Of a DNA stretch of 64,000 nt, positions 38,139-50,613 are shown one piece after another; position 1 is the first letter of the stretch; the number at the start of each line of letters is the position of its first letter. Position numbers and translations under genes: made by a program. The notes under the pieces were generated by a model. The model searched no databases and was not told where the DNA came from. It worked only from the letters and a program-made list of their open reading frames with translations. Origin of the DNA: Epiperipatus broadwayi (Eukaryota; Onychophora; Udeonychophora; Euonychophora; Peripatidae); NCBI GenBank assembly GCA_028023455.1, contig JAQFVV010006199.1, positions 8,384,972 through 8,448,971 of the forward strand, in the 5' to 3' direction.

Positions 38139-38811
38139 ACAGACAAATAAACATTCGCAAATTTGAATATATATATATGTGCACCCACAATCTAACTCAA
38201 TTAGCACTTAGGATATAAGTTTGTATTATTTACTATATAGTAGCAACTCCTTTTTTTTTTTTTATCTTGGAGTACTTTCAATAAATCTGATGTACTCAAA
38301 TGTTGCAATCTCAACTCATTTATTAAGCATATTTTCTTTGTGATTTAAGAAGGTTGAAAGCATATGCTTTTTTTTTTTGCCTTTTTTTTTCTTTCTGAAA
38401 GATGGTATAGTATAATATAGTATTTTATTTAATAAAATATTTTCTAAACTTAAAACTAGCAACTTTACAAAAAAGAATTCATAAAATATTTTCCTCAAGT
38501 GATTAATGAATATTATCAATTTAGCAGAGAAAGCAAAAAAAAAAAAAACATATTACAAAATAAAGAAAGAATTTTAATTTTTTGTTTTTTTTTATAATAA
38601 AAACTAAAAAAAAAAAAAAATTTACAGACAAAAAATATAGAACCGAAAAATGTTTCTGTAGATGTTCTTATATTGAATCAATAAACTTAATTTCTGTGTG
38701 AAACTCATGGTTAACCCAAGATTTATAGAATGAGAAATAGTATTATTATAATTTGTCTTTCATAATATTTCTCTAATATTAATCTGATTAGACATTGGTG
38801 AACTTGCTCCT
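38139..38811. other. AT-rich spacer with poly(A)/poly(T) runs
   Basis: Several T9-T12 and A13-A14 runs. A 67-residue minus-strand frame ends in a Lys run and is not credible. Confidence 0.5.
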
Positions 38812-41530
38812 GATTCTCTTAAACCAAGATCGGCCCCAGGAACATATTTCCAGAATTTGTATAAAAAATTAGGATTTAAAGCTTTGCAAAACTTTTCATT
38901 AACATCATTCATATAGAAACTATTCCAAAAAATTGGCATGAAAACAAAACTATAGCAATCTTAAAACCAAATAAACCAGCAGCAATTCTAAAAATAATTA
39001 CCCAATATTATTATTATGTGTTATCTTCAATTTGAAAGAATTATATTAATAAGAATTTTGCTATTAATTGAGAGCTATCTACCTATAGAAATTGCTATGA
39101 ATAAGTTCTATCTTTAACCATTGGAAAAGGCTTTCAAAATAAATTAAAAATTGATGCACAGCTTATGATGTTTGAGAAAATGGTTGTAAATTAAAATTTT
39201 TAAATGCAAGAAACCATTAATTTATTTGATAAAATGCTTTTTAATAAAAAAAAAAACCCAAATGATATTAAATGATAATCATAGCAGATACAAATTTTTA
39301 CTGAATGTCTATCATAACTTTTAGGTTTTTTTACTTAATTTATTTAATATATTTATTAGTGATCTTTTAAAAATATAATTTTTAAATTTTATTTTTGCTA
39401 GTGATATTGCTTTTTTTTTATTAAAAAAATAGAACCTTTCCCTCAGTAAAGATTTGAAAAGATTGAAAAGATTTTTAAAGTCTGGAGTCTTATTCATAAT
39501 CTAATGAAGACAGTATATTGAACTTTTTATCTAAACAAGAGGAAATGTTTTGTAATCTGAATACACCTGGGTCTCATTTTACACGATAGATAGGTTCCTC
39601 AGAAAACATGTGCAAATGAAATCGCGCAAAAATAGACGTAACTTACATTGAAAAAGGGGGGATGCGATCTGTGATTTTTCAAAATACGCATAAAAGCAAA
39701 GCACAAACGTAAAATTACTTTAAAATTCGCGCAAAAAAAAAAAAAAATAAGGAAATAAAATATGACTAATAAAAAATTTCAAATTTGAAAAAAATTGATA
39801 CAAGACAAACTTTTTTTAACTATAATATTTAATTTTATTCAAAATAATATATTTTAATGCTTAATTTACAGTACTGTAATTTACATTTTTTTATACACAT
39901 TTTAATTATTATCGCTATTTGCCGAAAAACATGTTCGTTTGCCAACTGGTAAAAAATCAGATTCCCACAAGAGGAAATACAACTAGTGCCAAGTTCACTT
40001 TCATGTTGTGTTAATGGTTTTCTGTTGACAACATAATTAGTAATTAATCTTTGAGATGATGATTTTATTAATTGTTTATGAACTTAGACTTATGATAATA
40101 AAAAGATATTTATTCATCACTGCTGGGAAAAATTTAATTAAAACTAACAACTAAAAATTAAATTCTTATTTTTGTCTTTAATTTTTTAATTTTCAGTTCA
40201 TTTAAAAATCAAATTTCGTATTACATCACATTAATTTCAAGTCACCATAAGTAATTTTTAAATTGTTAATTGCAATTAAAAATCAGATTTTAATTTTTAA
40301 TTGTCAAATTTAATTGTGCCCACTGCTATTACTCACCTTTTAAAAATAAACTTGCGGACACTAAATGATTAATAATTGATTACATTCTTTTTTAAAAAGC
40401 AAAAACAGAATGTGATTTAAAATGCAAAATTAACACGCACAATGTTTGAACAAATTTACATTATAATCTTGTAAAATTTAATGTGTGTATACATAAAATG
40501 TGGAAATCATGATTTTAATTTCATTATTGCATAAAATCTTACTATTATAAAGCACTGAAAATATTGAAATTACTAAGATGAAAGTCGAATTCCAATAATG
40601 TGCTATTACTTTCAATATAACATAAGTGCATGGAATTTATTATTTAAAATAATAGCGCAATATCGGAGTTCGACTTCCTGTGAAACATGAATCGCGTAAC
40701 TTCAAAATCGTGTTAAACAAGTTCACATAAAAAGAGACCCAGGTGTATAATCTTTTCAATAATAGACTGAAACACAATCTTAGTGCTATTTAAGAGTAAC
40801 CTTGGATCATAGCATAACTCGTTTTTGTCATTTATTTAAGATTAAATTAAAATTAATTTCTAGGAATAACTTCATTTGAAATGTGACAAGCACTAAATAG
40901 CTTTTCTAGCACTAGCATATTCTGCAGGTCCTGTTTAGAGAAAAAATTTCACAGTAAACTTCTGGATATTCCATTCAATATTGACACGAGGAATATTAGT
41001 GACACAACAAATCTATGGTTTTGCAATAGTTTCCTATTTTTGATGTATTTTTCTACAAGATATCAAAAAGAGAAGTTACATTATAGAAAATTTATAAAAA
41101 TTGTTAAGTAGATCAGACATTCCAATAACTCAAGATGTAGTTTCATTACTTCTCAAGTCAAAAATTTTTTTCTGGATTTTTAGCCAAGTCTATTTTGATA
41201 AAAAGAAATTGTAGCATAAAAAATGAAGTTTTTATGAATTTTTAATCAAATCTTTTTTTCTATATCCAACAATAAAGATAAATGGATTTGATTTTTCTAG
41301 ATACAACTAGAATTTTGTCAACAATAAACAATCCACGGTCATTATAATCATCTCTTTCATAAATAAAATTTAACAGCCAAGGATTTATGCAGATATAGAA
41401 AAACACAAATTATGACCTGTATGGTTAATAACTTTCAAATCTAATGCTACAATGACAAAATTAAAGGACATACTAAAGTCATTAGTAAATCTCTCCTGGT
41501 TGAAATCTCTACAGATTCCTTTATGATCTT
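38812..41530 (+). mobile_element. LINE-E: decayed jockey-like non-LTR retrotransposon, interrupted
   Basis: Plus-strand pieces in order: SAPGTYFQNLYKKLGFKALQ (about 38,835), IPKNWHENKTIAILKPNKPA (about 38,928), VLSLTIGKGFQNKLKIDAQ (about 39,106) and a degraded HGLLLKL-like segment (39,180-39,240). They match the fingers and palm of jockey-superfamily polymerases, with PxxWxxAKIIAILKPGK and QVLSLTxxIExGFQKKLKT-like blocks. After the TA-flanked insert (39,564-40,745) the frame resumes with FNNRLKHNLSAI and ALAYSAGPV, and perhaps a C-terminal ILKSLVNLSWLKSLQIPL near 41,480. No catalytic YADD box is left, and stops and frameshifts are frequent. The 3' limit is approximate. Confidence 0.78.
39562..40747. 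mobile_element. Non-autonomous TIR element, 1,182 bp, TA target duplication
   Basis: The terminal inverted repeat cacctgggtctc starts at 39,564 and its complement gagacccaggtg ends at 40,745. Each end is flanked by TA (39,562-39,563 and 40,746-40,747). Inside each end is a looser inverted segment with ttacacga/atcgtg and cgcg motifs. The element is richer in CpG than its host. Removing it with one TA joins two halves of LINE-E in frame (CNLN then NLFNNRLKH), which supports the boundaries. It contains no long reading frame. TA duplication suggests mobilisation by a Tc1/mariner-type or similar transposase, though the TIR is short. Confidence 0.87.
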
Positions 41531-43793
41531 TTCTAAATAGTTAACCTGTACAAAAAATAAATTCATACACTAAATAAATTATAACAATGAGTGTGTTTAT
41601 TAAGTTCTGTCCAAAGGCAAATAGATTAACTAGATAATAGAATATTATAATCAAGCAAATCATTTTATTGTGGCAGTTGTCTTAATACAATTTATTCTGA
41701 TATGTAATTTATAATATTTCATTATTAATTTCAATAAGCTTTTACATCATAAAATATACATACTCTTATTCTTCTCCTTTACCCTCTTTGCATTTCTTCA
41801 TATTTGCATTAAAGGGTATATGAGAGAAGTTATTATAAGCAAAATATACATATAATTAGTAGACTTAAAATTATAAAAGACTACAGTGTGATGTATAATA
41901 TTGGACTGTTTTAACAATATTTTAGTTGCTATAAATATGCTATGCTTTAGATAAAGGTGGTTTCCATCTTTATTGTAATATTGAGTTACTGCTTTTATGT
42001 ATTTACATTTATAAACTTCTCTAGCCTTGAGCATTATTAGCATTTTATCTAAGTAATTTTCACTGCAATTTGAAAGTTATAATTGACTTTTTGTTAGTCT
42101 TCTTTCAGAGCAGGTTAAATTTGCTTGTTCTTTGAATTAATAATCTCACTCTCTTTAATCAAGTTGCCATCTTTAGTGTCTATATAAACATGTTAGATCA
42201 TAGATAAGGAGACAGCCTTAACAATAGATTCAGATCATTGATTTTTATAGATATTGTTTAGGTATAGATTGCTTTCATGTGTATACATTTAATAATTATG
42301 TATGGAATGAATGTGAAATTTAATGAAAGGAAAACCATTTATAGATTGATTCAGGAAAAAAAAGTGAATTAAATATCTAGAATAATTTTTAAAGTTTATT
42401 TAATGTGATAAATCAAATTATGGAAAATTAGCCAACGAACTTGCTCTTCTATGTGTTAATTTATTTTGAGTAATAAATATTTGTTCATACATAAATGTAG
42501 GTTAAAATATATTATAAATAAATATGCACATAGGATTTAGGAATATGGGATGTGAAGTAGTATATTACTTAGTTATATCTATCCAGTAAAATTTTTTTTT
42601 AGAATTATATTACACATGTAAATATAAACTTGACCAAGAGCAAATTGATATGAAAGTATATTATATTTAGCAACTTAAGAAATAAATACTTATCACATGT
42701 TGACAATTCATTTAAAAACTGCATTAAAAACATTTTCTTTATAATGCAATTTTTCTTTTCATTATTCCTTTCAAATTTATATTTAGGGTATTGGATCATC
42801 GGATCATCTTTGTTGATAAAGTGAAAAATAATGTAAAACTTTATCTGAGCATTGTACTACACATTAATATATATATATTATTTCCTAAATTGTAAGGCAA
42901 AAATGTTACCATTATAATCCACACTTTTTACTCCACATTGTTTATTTTGAATACATTATCTGACCCTACAAATAGAAAGAAAGTTTTTATTTAAGTTACA
43001 AATGAATTCAACTTATTGAAAAAAGAAAAGAAAAGTAAATTGAAATTCAAGTTGCAAATGAGTCATATTTTATTTATTCTCCCCAAAAATATAATGAATT
43101 TTTAAAAAAATTATCTGAAGTTTGAGAATAATTAGTATTGATTGTTCGCATGGAAAAATTAAATCTAAAATAATCTTTAAGTTTATTAATAATGCTTGAA
43201 AAATAAAAAATTCTTTAAAAAAAAAAAAATTACGTTTTTCAGGGTTGTAGGAGTCATATTTCTTTCTTTTTTTTTTTAACCTGAATTCAGATTGTTTTGA
43301 AAGTAGATGTTAAAAGTTAATAAAATTTAAAAACAATCAGTCTTGGTTATTAACATGGAAAATATGGCTTATATATATTAATAAATATAGCTCATGAACA
43401 ATGTGGGATATGGCAGGAATTTTAAATTTTCCCTGAGATTTTTATTTTACAATAAAACTGAAATATCTATATATCTGGATCTGCTTTTATATTAATATGT
43501 TATACCAAAAAAAAAAAAAGAAAATGTGTAAACAAATTTTTTTTAATTTTCTACTTCTCTTACAACTATTATACTTGGTAGTGTGGTCCATGCCTTTCTT
43601 GAATTTTATTTATCATGAGTTTTCCTCAATGTATTATTTGCAAAAATTTTTGCATACATATGATTTTAAACTCATACTAATTATATAATTAAAATATTTA
43701 AATACTTTTTTTTTCTAAATACAATATAAAAATAATCTTGTTAGTAGTGTATTAATAATTTTTATTAGACATTCATTAGAATAGAGATTATCC
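41531..43793. other. AT-rich DNA, nothing recognised
   Basis: No domain or repeat was recognised. Open frames of 63-81 residues here are Ile/Tyr/Lys-rich and not credible. Confidence 0.55.
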
Positions 43794-43912
43794 ACTCTCA
43801 CGCAAGATGGGACTGGTGATCACACATCTTTTTCATATCTATGTTTATAATTATACCCCTTCGTCAAGGTGTTAAAAGTGGATAGAAACCAGTCCTTATC
43901 TTGCGTGAGAGT
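43794..43912. mobile_element. 119-bp MITE-like element
   Basis: A 24-bp end beginning actctcacgcaagat is repeated in reverse at 43,888-43,912 with a one-base gap and one mismatch. It is much richer in GC and CpG than its surroundings. No target duplication was visible. Confidence 0.75.
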
Positions 43913-45017
43913 AATGTAGTGAAAATTATTCCACCGAAATATTGGTCTTATTAGTGTTTTAGTTAAAGGTTTTTTTTTTTTCTATTTAATTTTCTCTAAA
44001 TATTTTCTAAAAGCAATTAAAATATTTATAGGCAGGAAAAAATATTGCTTCTGGCATTTTTTTGTTTTAAAGTTGGGACAGATTTTTCTAATTTAACAAA
44101 AAAAGTTTGTTTTTATTTTTAATTTTTGTTAATTTACTGTTTATAATAATCATAATCGATTTTTTAAAAAAAATAAAAAACTGTTAGTTCTTTAATGATT
44201 GTGTCAGTCAGATTTTTGTTTGACTCAAAATAAAATAGCTTTTAATTGTCAAAACTATTAAAAATAATTTCAAAAATAGAATTTTATAATGTATATATTG
44301 TTTACTCTAGTTCAGTACCATTAAAAGATCGAATTTTTGTTTTTGGAGACTTATATTGGTACTAATAGTAAACTTTGACCAAAAGTTATTGGAAATATAG
44401 TTTGCTATTAATGAATTTATGTGCAAGACATCAGTTGCCTATTATAAACAATTTGTTTAAGCAAGAAAATTGCTGTAAAGCAACATAGATGCATCAACAC
44501 TCAAAACAATGACATTTAATTAGTTATATTACATTACAATTCGGAATGAGAATGCAAGGGAAGTTTATATTATGTAAGCACTTATAAGCATAGATTGTTG
44601 GACAGATCATAGATTAGTACACTCTCAGATTAAAATGATAAGTTATTATTCCAATTATATTCACAACATTGTGGAGATTAATTGTGTATCAGAAAGATGT
44701 CAAATGCAGATAATTCAGGTTTTTGCCTCAACAAGTTTTCATTGTGATGAAGAAATAAAGGATTTGTATATAGATGTCTAGAAGGCTTTTGATCAGACCA
44801 AACAATATTTTAAAATTGTCATTGGAGGCTTTAATTGAAAGATGAAAGTGCTGTGGGTAAATGTGATTATCATGATAGAAATGAAAGAAGATCCAGACTT
44901 GTGGAATTTTCAGAAAAAGAAAAAAATTATTTTATAAATTCTTTCAGTAAGAAAAAAAAACATGGAAACATCCAAATGAAGATACAGCAGAATTGGATTA
45001 TATTTTGATTGTAATGT

Positions 45018-45602
45018 AATTCATGTTTTCCTGCAAGTTTGTGATGATGATGTTCTAGTTGTATTTTTATATTGGACTATTTCCATCATCTAATATGTGT
45101 ATTGAATGTCTTTAGAAAAATTTAACTTTATTTAAATATTCCAAATGCATTCAACTATTAGTAATAGCACATCAAACAGGTTAGTATATGTACAATGTTT
45201 TGAGAAGTATTTTTCTCCTCTCTTCTTCAAGTGTTGATGGCCTGACTAGTGACAGTACTAGCATGAGATTCAAACCTGGACCCTTAGCTTTTTTAGTATT
45301 GAATTTTAAGGTGATGCTCTAACCAACTGAGCCATCCTGCCAGTTTGTTAGAGTGTTACCTTAAAATTCAATACTTAAGAAGTTAAGGGTCCAGGTTCAA
45401 ATCTCATGCTTGTACTGTCACTGGTCAGGCTAGCAACTCCTGAAGAAGAGGAGAGAAAATACTTCTCAAAATGTTGTGCTATTACTAACAGTTGAATGTA
45501 TTTGGAATATTTAAATAAAGTTAATTTTTTCTAAAGACATTCAGTACACATATTAGATGATGGAAATAGTCTAATATAAAAATACAACTAATGTATTTCA
45601 AT
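45018..45602. mobile_element. Head-to-head tRNA-SINE palindrome (FB-2 copy 1)
   Basis: The left arm (about 45,035-45,335) is a minus-oriented tRNA-derived SINE. The right arm (about 45,341-45,591) is the same SINE in plus orientation, so both 3' ends point outward. Shared blocks include ctattactaacagttgaatg, gaatgtctttagaaaa and atctaatatgtgt on the left, with their complements on the right. Flanks attgtaatgt at 45,008-45,017 and 45,603-45,612 form a likely target duplication within the RTE-C endonuclease. The right arm stops about 25 bp short of the full 3' end. The left arm carries an extra segment of about 25 bp (catcaaacaggttagtatat). Confidence 0.85.
45266..45334 (-). promoter_or_regulatory. 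tRNA-like internal pol III promoter (A and B boxes) of SINE
   Basis: On the minus strand, TGGCTCAGTTGG (complement of 45,323-45,334) matches the A box and GGTTTGAATCT (complement of 45,266-45,276) matches the B box, about 47 bp apart. The head starts GGCAGGATGGCTCAG. The right arm keeps a B box (ggttcaaatc at 45,394-45,403) but lacks the start of the A-box region. It is a SINE head and not a functional tRNA gene, because the anticodon arm and acceptor stem are not preserved. Confidence 0.75.
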
Positions 45603-46927
45603 ATTGTAATGTTCTTAATAAATTCAACACAGGAAGTGATCATTGATTGGTGAGATGTTATAGAAAGAATGAATGAATATGAGTTGCCATTAAGCTTTGA
45701 ATTTGTAGATTATGAAAAGGCATTTGATTTTTTTAACATTTCTTCAGTGATTAGACCATTGGATCATTTAGATATAGACCCAGAATATTATCATATTCTG
45801 AAGAATATTTATAAAAATGCAAAAGAAATGATCAGATTACATAATGATACTAGGAAGATTAACATTGAAAAGAGTGTGTTACAAGGTGCCTCCATATCCA
45901 AAACTTTTTACAGCCATTTTACAAAAAGTATTTTGTGAATTAAAATGGAAAACTAAGGGAGTAAAAATAAATGGAGATTTTTTAAGTCATCTAGATTTTT
46001 CAAGTGATGTAATTGGTTTTAAAATAATATTTCAGGGCTTCAGGAAATGTTATAAAAGTTATCGAAGAAAGTAATAGGGTTAATTGGAAATGTTAAAAAG
46101 ATTAAGCAAAGATCAATGGATTTTTTCAAAAGAAGAAAATAAAAATTGATAATGATAAGTTAGAATAACTTAACAATTACAAATACTTGTGTCAAATTAT
46201 TAGTAAAGATGGAAACATAGTGGAAAAAATTAATCATAGAATTAAACTTGGTTGGAGAGCTGTTGCTAAAAATAACTTAATAATAAAAGGAAATATGCCT
46301 ATATGTTTCAAAGTGAATATTTACCAATTTTTACTTATGGATCTAAAATTTGGAAACTTAATAGAAAAGCAGTACAGATACTTCAGACCATTCAACAAAA
46401 TATGAAGATATGTATGTTAGAATAATAGGGTAATAAGAAGAAATCAAAAATAAAATGGATGAGAGAACAAACAGGTGTTACTGACATCATTGAAAAAATT
46501 AAGAAACTGAAATGGACATTGGGCTGGACATATTGTTAGAAGAATTGATAATTTATGAACAATTGAAATGTTAAAACTGAATTCCAAGAGATTGTAAAAG
46601 ACTTAGAGAGAGTCTACATGGGAGATGGATGAAATAAGGAAGTGTGCTGCAATAATGAATAGAATAGGGACAAGAGATCAGATAAACTGGATTAAACTTG
46701 GAATGACGTTCATCCTGCAATGGATCAATAATAGTTGAAAATGATTTTCATGATTCACAAGAAAATTGATGCTCATTCTTTAAAAGAATCTATTATACAT
46801 ACTAAGTTTCAATAGCTATTAAACACTAAAATTGTTCATTTGGATCTTCATAACTAAAGTATTATAGAAGCATGGAACTCTCTTAAAGAGTATGTTATGG
46901 TTACAAGTAAATCTATTATTGAGATTA

Positions 46928-47097
46928 TTAAAAAGAAGAATCACAGAGTCAAAACTCCATACAGTGGTGACATTCAGTGCAAGCCAGAGTAATCAATGGA
47001 TGCAGGAAGGTTTGTGTATAAATCCCCAACTAATGCCTACTAATCCAATATCCTCATACTAATTTTTAGCTTATGTTTAATGATTTAAAAAGAATCA
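46928..47097. mobile_element. FB-1 fragment, copy 3, inserted in LINE-D
   Basis: The segment 46,944-47,084 contains attcagtgcaagccagagta, atcaatggatgcaggaaggt and ccaatatcctcatactaatt, matching one arm of FB-1. It is flanked by ttaaaaagaagaatca (46,928-46,943) and ttaaaaagaatca (47,085-47,097), a probable target duplication with a 3-bp difference. It separates the LINE-D codons KKKNH from their continuation. It is a single arm only, so this copy is truncated. Confidence 0.75.
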
Positions 47098-49035
47098 TGA
47101 CTGATTTTCTGACTTTGATTTTATTAATAATAATTTAAATAAACTTGAGGAAATTTCTGCTTGACAGAACCATAGATTAAGGCCAAAATTCAATGACTGA
47201 TAAAAAGACTTTAAAATGATTCTTGGATTAAAATGAAAATATGGAAACATTTGCTGATCATTATCATTGTATATCCTTTTTCAATATCTTGAAAACAGCA
47301 TATGGATTTGAAAAACAATATCATAAACTATTAAATCCAGCAATTGCGCTCTCTTATATGATGACATAGATAGTTTGATAAAGTGGAAAGGGAACTTAAC
47401 CATCTTTTGAATAATGATATAACAATTAAAATGATGACTTTTAATGATGTATCCATTTTATCTACTCATTTAGTTTTGGATAGACATATCCAGCTTAAGG
47501 AAATCAAAACAGCTTTTTGTAATCTTAAAATATAAAGATTAAAGATCCTAATGAATATACCCAGAGAAGTTTTAAAATATGATGGTGATATGTTGGCTTC
47601 AAAAATATTAGAACTTTTTTTGGAATATATGAATCCATGAAATTATGCCACTTGATCTTAAGAATGCTTTTATTGTTCCAATTTTTAAAAACAGGGAATA
47701 GACAAGATTTCAGTAATTATCATTATTATCCATTAGATGCTTCCAAGAATTTTGTTAAATAGATTGTATCCAGTTATAGATGAATTGTTACCAGATATTC
47801 AGTGTGGCTTTAGAGGATCAAGCATTAAAGTCATGGTTTTGTTGTCGAACAGCATTGAGAACAAAGGAGTGATTTATATATGCTTTTAAAAATTGACTTG
47901 ATTAAGGCATTTGATTCAGTTAATAGGACAGGACTATGATATTACTTGAAATTAGTTGATTGTCTATCAGAATTTATTTATATTGTGAAGCTTTTACATG
48001 ATGGAATGAAAGGAAGTGTTATTAAATGTAGGTGGAAAATGTGAAGCATATTTAAGATGAAAACTGATGTTAAACAATGATGTGTACTTGCTCCAACATT
48101 GTTTTCAATTTTTATTGTACTGATCTTTGGAATTGTTTATAAGTTGCTTAATTAAACAGAGATATGATTTCAGGTTTAATAATGAAATTTTTTAATTTGA
48201 ATAGATTAGTAGTAAAAACAAAACATTTGTATTCTTGGATTCTGGATTTACAGTATGTTGGTCATTGTGCTATTTTTTCCAGTTCAAAAGACAATTTACA
48301 AATTATTCTTAATGTTATGAATGCAATACATTATATAATTAATATTCAAAAAATGCAAATTCTTTACCAATTAGTGACAGAAAAATCCTTAGCTGCTTTT
48401 AGCTTGGATGGTTATCAACTTGAGAATGTTAAACCAGTTTAAATATCTTGGTGATTTTATGAGTAGAAAAGTGGAATTAGATGTTGACATACAATGCATA
48501 TTCCAAATGCTGTTTTTTCTTCTACTAAGATAGAAGCTAGAGTATTACATGTCAGGGAAATAATTACTGCAACTAATTTAAGTGCATTTATAACTCTTAT
48601 TTTATCTAATTTATTGTATGGAAGTGAAACTTGGGCACTCTTTTGACACAATATAAAGACATTAGGAAAGTTTCATTTAAGAATGTTCTATACAATTTTA
48701 AAAATATAATGGGAAGATCATAAAACCAATCAATATGTTCTTCAGCTTGCTGGATGTGAGTCCATTATTTTAAAGTTACACTTTCCTTGAATTGGGAATG
48801 CAAAATGAATGAGCAATGGAAGACTTCCTACAAAGCTGTTTTATAGTGAACTTTAGTATGATTTTCATAAAAAAAGTAGACTGTCTACATTTGAAAAATT
48901 ATCTTGAAGATATTTTAAAGAAATCCAATGTCACTTGTTTTCAGTGGGAAGACGTAGTGGAGAATAGAATACAATTTGATATGATGTTGAAGAATTTCAG
49001 AAAGAAGTTTTCTGCTGATGAAATTAAAAGATAGA

Positions 49036-50613
49036 ATTGTAAAATATCAAGTATACAGAAAAATAAACCAGTATATTCTACATGTAGGCATATATGTGGT
49101 TCATAAATTGGCTTGTATTGTCATCACAAAACTCATTTCTATAAGGTTTTTCCTTTTCTCTCTTCTTTATTTCATTTTCATTTCTTTTTTTTTTTTATTT
49201 CTTTTTTTTTATTTTTGCATTGGAATGGTCATACTCATTTATGAATAGCTGATTATTATTAGTTTTATGAATATTAAGAATGTGTATGCTGAAATAATTT
49301 TTTTACTTAAAATGCATTATAGATATACATATTATGATATTTATATATAGAGAGAGGTGCCATGACATCTGCTATATAACCTATTTACTTATCAAAAATA
49401 AAATCATAAAAAAAGAAAATATTACAATTCATAAACTTAGTAAATTTCATTAATCTGGATCACACTATGACAGCTTTTTTTTTTATTGAAAATACTCAGC
49501 AAATTTAACATTAACAAATCTTGTGCTCTTAATACTAATGTGAACTAATTTTGGTAACCATGCTTTAATATCAAACTAAAATCTATGGTTTTTTTATTTT
49601 ATTCTTTAGAAAATTAGATAAATTACAATGTTTATTTAATGAAATATTTTTTTGAATATAAAGGTAACAACTCTAAAAAATTTAAGAGGATTTGTAAAAT
49701 ATTTTATTTAAATAAAAAAATTAAAGTTATCAATTTAATTGTAAAAGGAAAAAAATGATGTTCGAGAGTGGACCGCATGTCCAAAAAGAATGAATCATTT
49801 GTTTGAAGAATAATGAAAAAAGAAAAGTAAATTTATGCTATTGTTATTCATGTTAAAGTTGTATCCACGTTAATGTTCAAAGTTAATTTTTTTTAGTAAA
49901 AATTGGGAAAGCTTTGATTTTATGGATAAAAGATATGAACCCTAAAAATGTTTTCTAGATGACTTTATATTGCATCAAAATGATTAAAATCTGTATGAAA
50001 AGTTTAGTTGAGGACCTGAAATAGGTAAGTCCAAGTCTTTTGCTAAAAAACAGGAGGTATCTGTATAGATTTAGAAAGTGATACAAACTTAAAAACATCA
50101 AAACAACTGGAGAGATCATATTTTTCCAATAATGAGATTACTGCTATTAGAATTAAAAAATTTTTTTAAGAAAATGATATTGTTCAAAATAAATGTTTCA
50201 TTGTGATGAAACTATTGTTCTGATGCATTGATGGCTTTAGAAGGTAATCTGATATTGTAAAAATAAATAAAGATACAGTAATATTTTAGTTTTAGTTTAA
50301 TGTGTTCTCATTTTATTATTTATATCTGCATTATTTTTTAAAATTTTTGTTTATACTATAATCTTAATTTATATATGTATATTATATGTCTTAAAAAGCA
50401 TCTATATGATATATTTTTATGTGTGGAAAAAAGTGTTGGACACTTACAGGATAGTAAAATAATGCACACATCATTACCAAAATGCAGGTTATTATCCACT
50501 AATTTTTGTTCTCTATTGGGAAGGGAGAATAAAATATAACATGAGGGATCTACTGTCTATCAAAAAAAGAATAACTTGTCAAAATATATATCTCTAATTC
50601 CTAAATTATAAAG
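49036..50613. other. AT-rich DNA, nothing recognised
   Basis: The first 200 bp are T-rich. No gene was recognised. A short stretch near 50,355-50,390 resembles 18,320-18,365. Confidence 0.5.

Larger units (their letters stand above)
44660..46760 (+). mobile_element. RTE-C: RTE LINE inserted in LINE-D, internally deleted
   Basis: The endonuclease part reads QMQIIQVFASTS (44,710), KIVIGGFN (44,815), RNERRSRLVEF (44,880) and TAELDYILI (44,990). It is cut by a SINE palindrome and resumes with VLNKFNTGSDH (45,613). The frame then jumps to the RT (MNEYELPLSFEFVDYEKAF, 45,669), so the section between endonuclease and RT is deleted. The catalytic box reads SHLDFSSDVIGF, with the first aspartate of FADD lost. 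KDGNIVEKINHRIKLGW and a degraded FILQWINN-like end follow, near 46,730. It is homologous to RTE-B but lies in the opposite orientation. It is inactive. Confidence 0.93.
44280..49035 (+). mobile_element. LINE-D: decayed non-LTR retrotransposon split by two insertions
   Basis: Endonuclease remnants read plus strand at 44,300-44,650: DRIFVFGDLYW, NLCARHQLPIINNLFKQ and SIDCWTDHRLVHSQIK. The element resumes after the RTE insert at about 46,765 with KKIDAHSLKESII and IIEAWNSLKEYV, then after an FB-1 fragment with FSDFDFINNNLNKLEE. The RT follows: IPREVLKYDGDML, QCGFRGSSIK (47,810), LHDGMKGSVI (48,000) and VLAPTLFSIF-like (48,090). The catalytic region DLQYVGHCAIFSSS (48,250) has lost the YADD aspartates. 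C-terminal blocks are LLYGSETWAL (48,615) and CFQWEDVVENRI (48,940). This is a family with the QGCVLAPTLFSIF and DLQYADDCAIF signatures, common in invertebrates. It is broken by many stops. Confidence 0.87.

Noticed and set aside
45250-45344. Functional tRNA gene on the minus strand
   Set aside because: A and B boxes are present but there is no intact acceptor stem or anticodon arm, and the unit is repeated as part of a SINE.
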